Shown one piece after another: positions 63,627-64,000 of a stretch of 64,000 nucleotides of DNA. The position numbers were made by a program, and so were the translations under genes. Numbering within the stretch: the first letter of the stretch is position 1; every line of letters begins with the position of its first letter. The notes beneath the pieces were generated by a model, which was not told the DNA's origin, did not search any database, and worked only from the letters and a program-made list of their open reading frames with translations. The DNA is from Phymatolithon calcareum (taxonomy: Eukaryota > Rhodophyta > Florideophyceae > Hapalidiales), in assembly GCA_977006965.1 (NCBI GenBank), contig OZ345372.1, positions 2,232,001 through 2,296,000 on the forward strand, written 5' to 3'.

Positions 63627-64000
63627 TCAGCTATTGTGGTAGTCCACGGATTCTGCCCTTTGAGGTTTCCTCGAAAATGAAGACATTGAAAGGAGGTACA
63701 ATTTGATTTCCAGCAACATCAGCAGACTACGAACCGGTATGGATATCAAGCTGGCCGAAGGCTTGCTTTCAAAGCAGCTTTGAAGTACCGTAATGAGGGA
63801 GTTACCGACACAAAAATGTTGGAGCGCATCCGACACGCCAAGATCGCGGTATATCAACTGAGGTCCCTGGGTGTCTCGTTGCGAGCACTCACCCCCTTGA
63901 AAGCAGTGAAGACATACAAGGCGTTGATACAACCAAGATGGGAGTATGCAATGCACCTGACGCCATGGACGCCGAGAGTCCAGACAGCTATAGCAGAAGT
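63627..64000 (+). mobile_element. LINE reverse-transcriptase fragment running off the window
   Basis: From about 63725 a plus frame is open to the edge: GYQAGRRLAFKAALK, then KTYKALIQPRWEYAMHLTPW and RVQTAIAE. This is the thumb region after the catalytic YxDD box, here probably just upstream of the L2 C-terminus (compare IQPRW...HLTPW at 39660-39715). It continues beyond 64000. Confidence 0.75.

Noticed and set aside
1-64000. CRISPR arrays, rRNA genes, bacterial operons
   Set aside because: No regularly spaced identical repeats with unique spacers, no rRNA-like conserved blocks, and no operon-like runs of co-oriented genes were seen.

Overview
This is a nuclear window from a eukaryote with compact, intron-poor genes set in transposon-rich intergenic DNA. 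Nuclear-type genes (dyskerin/Cbf5, an RHD3/Sey1-type GTPase, an ArfGAP-type zinc finger, two NADPH-oxidase/ferric-reductase-like proteins, an organelle-type Der GTPase with a basic leader) rule out a prokaryote. The visible introns are few and short: 110 nt in dyskerin, and 116 nt in the Sey1-like gene with GTATGT, TACTAAC and ACAG signals. Together with tightly packed genes and abundant decayed LINE and hAT elements, this suggests a red alga (florideophyte type). That is inference from general character, not from a diagnostic gene.

Layout. 1-4.9 kb holds nested repeats: two hAT elements with exact 8-bp target duplications, then LINE fragments. 5.1-12.0 kb holds three unrecognised membrane-protein genes; two are divergent paralogues of one family (three membrane segments, a glycosylated loop, four shared cysteines). 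12-16.4 kb is repeats. 16.4-19.9 kb is a gene island: a Mg-dependent endonuclease/exonuclease/phosphatase protein, a REV1-like BRCT protein ending in a PCNA-binding motif, and a bacterial-type QueC whose 3' end overlaps that gene. 20.6-25.7 kb has a deleted hAT that keeps an open frame, a decayed aminoglycoside-phosphotransferase-like gene cut by a LINE tail, and a cluster of near-perfect palindromes. 25.8-32.2 kb is the densest gene block: dyskerin, a small basic protein, Der, Sey1-like. 34.4-47.3 kb has two tandem NOX-like genes in the same orientation 11 kb apart, with a converted core; hAT miniature elements, a tRNA-derived SINE and LINE pieces lie between them. 47.3-64 kb is mostly mobile DNA with one small ArfGAP gene. 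It ends in a hAT interrupted by a second hAT that is itself interrupted by a solo LTR, a LINE interrupted by a SINE, and a MULE with terminal repeats and a 10-bp target duplication.

Functionally the genes are mainly housekeeping (rRNA pseudouridylation, organellar ribosome assembly, ER or vesicle membrane dynamics, DNA-damage tolerance) plus an oxidative-burst or iron-reduction pair. The points of most interest are the new SINE with perfect target duplications, the uncharacterised membrane-protein pair, the stand-alone REV1-BRCT/PIP protein, QueC in a eukaryotic setting, gene conversion between the NOX paralogues, and a recurrent class of almost spacer-free palindromes, two of which can be compared with homologous copies lacking them.
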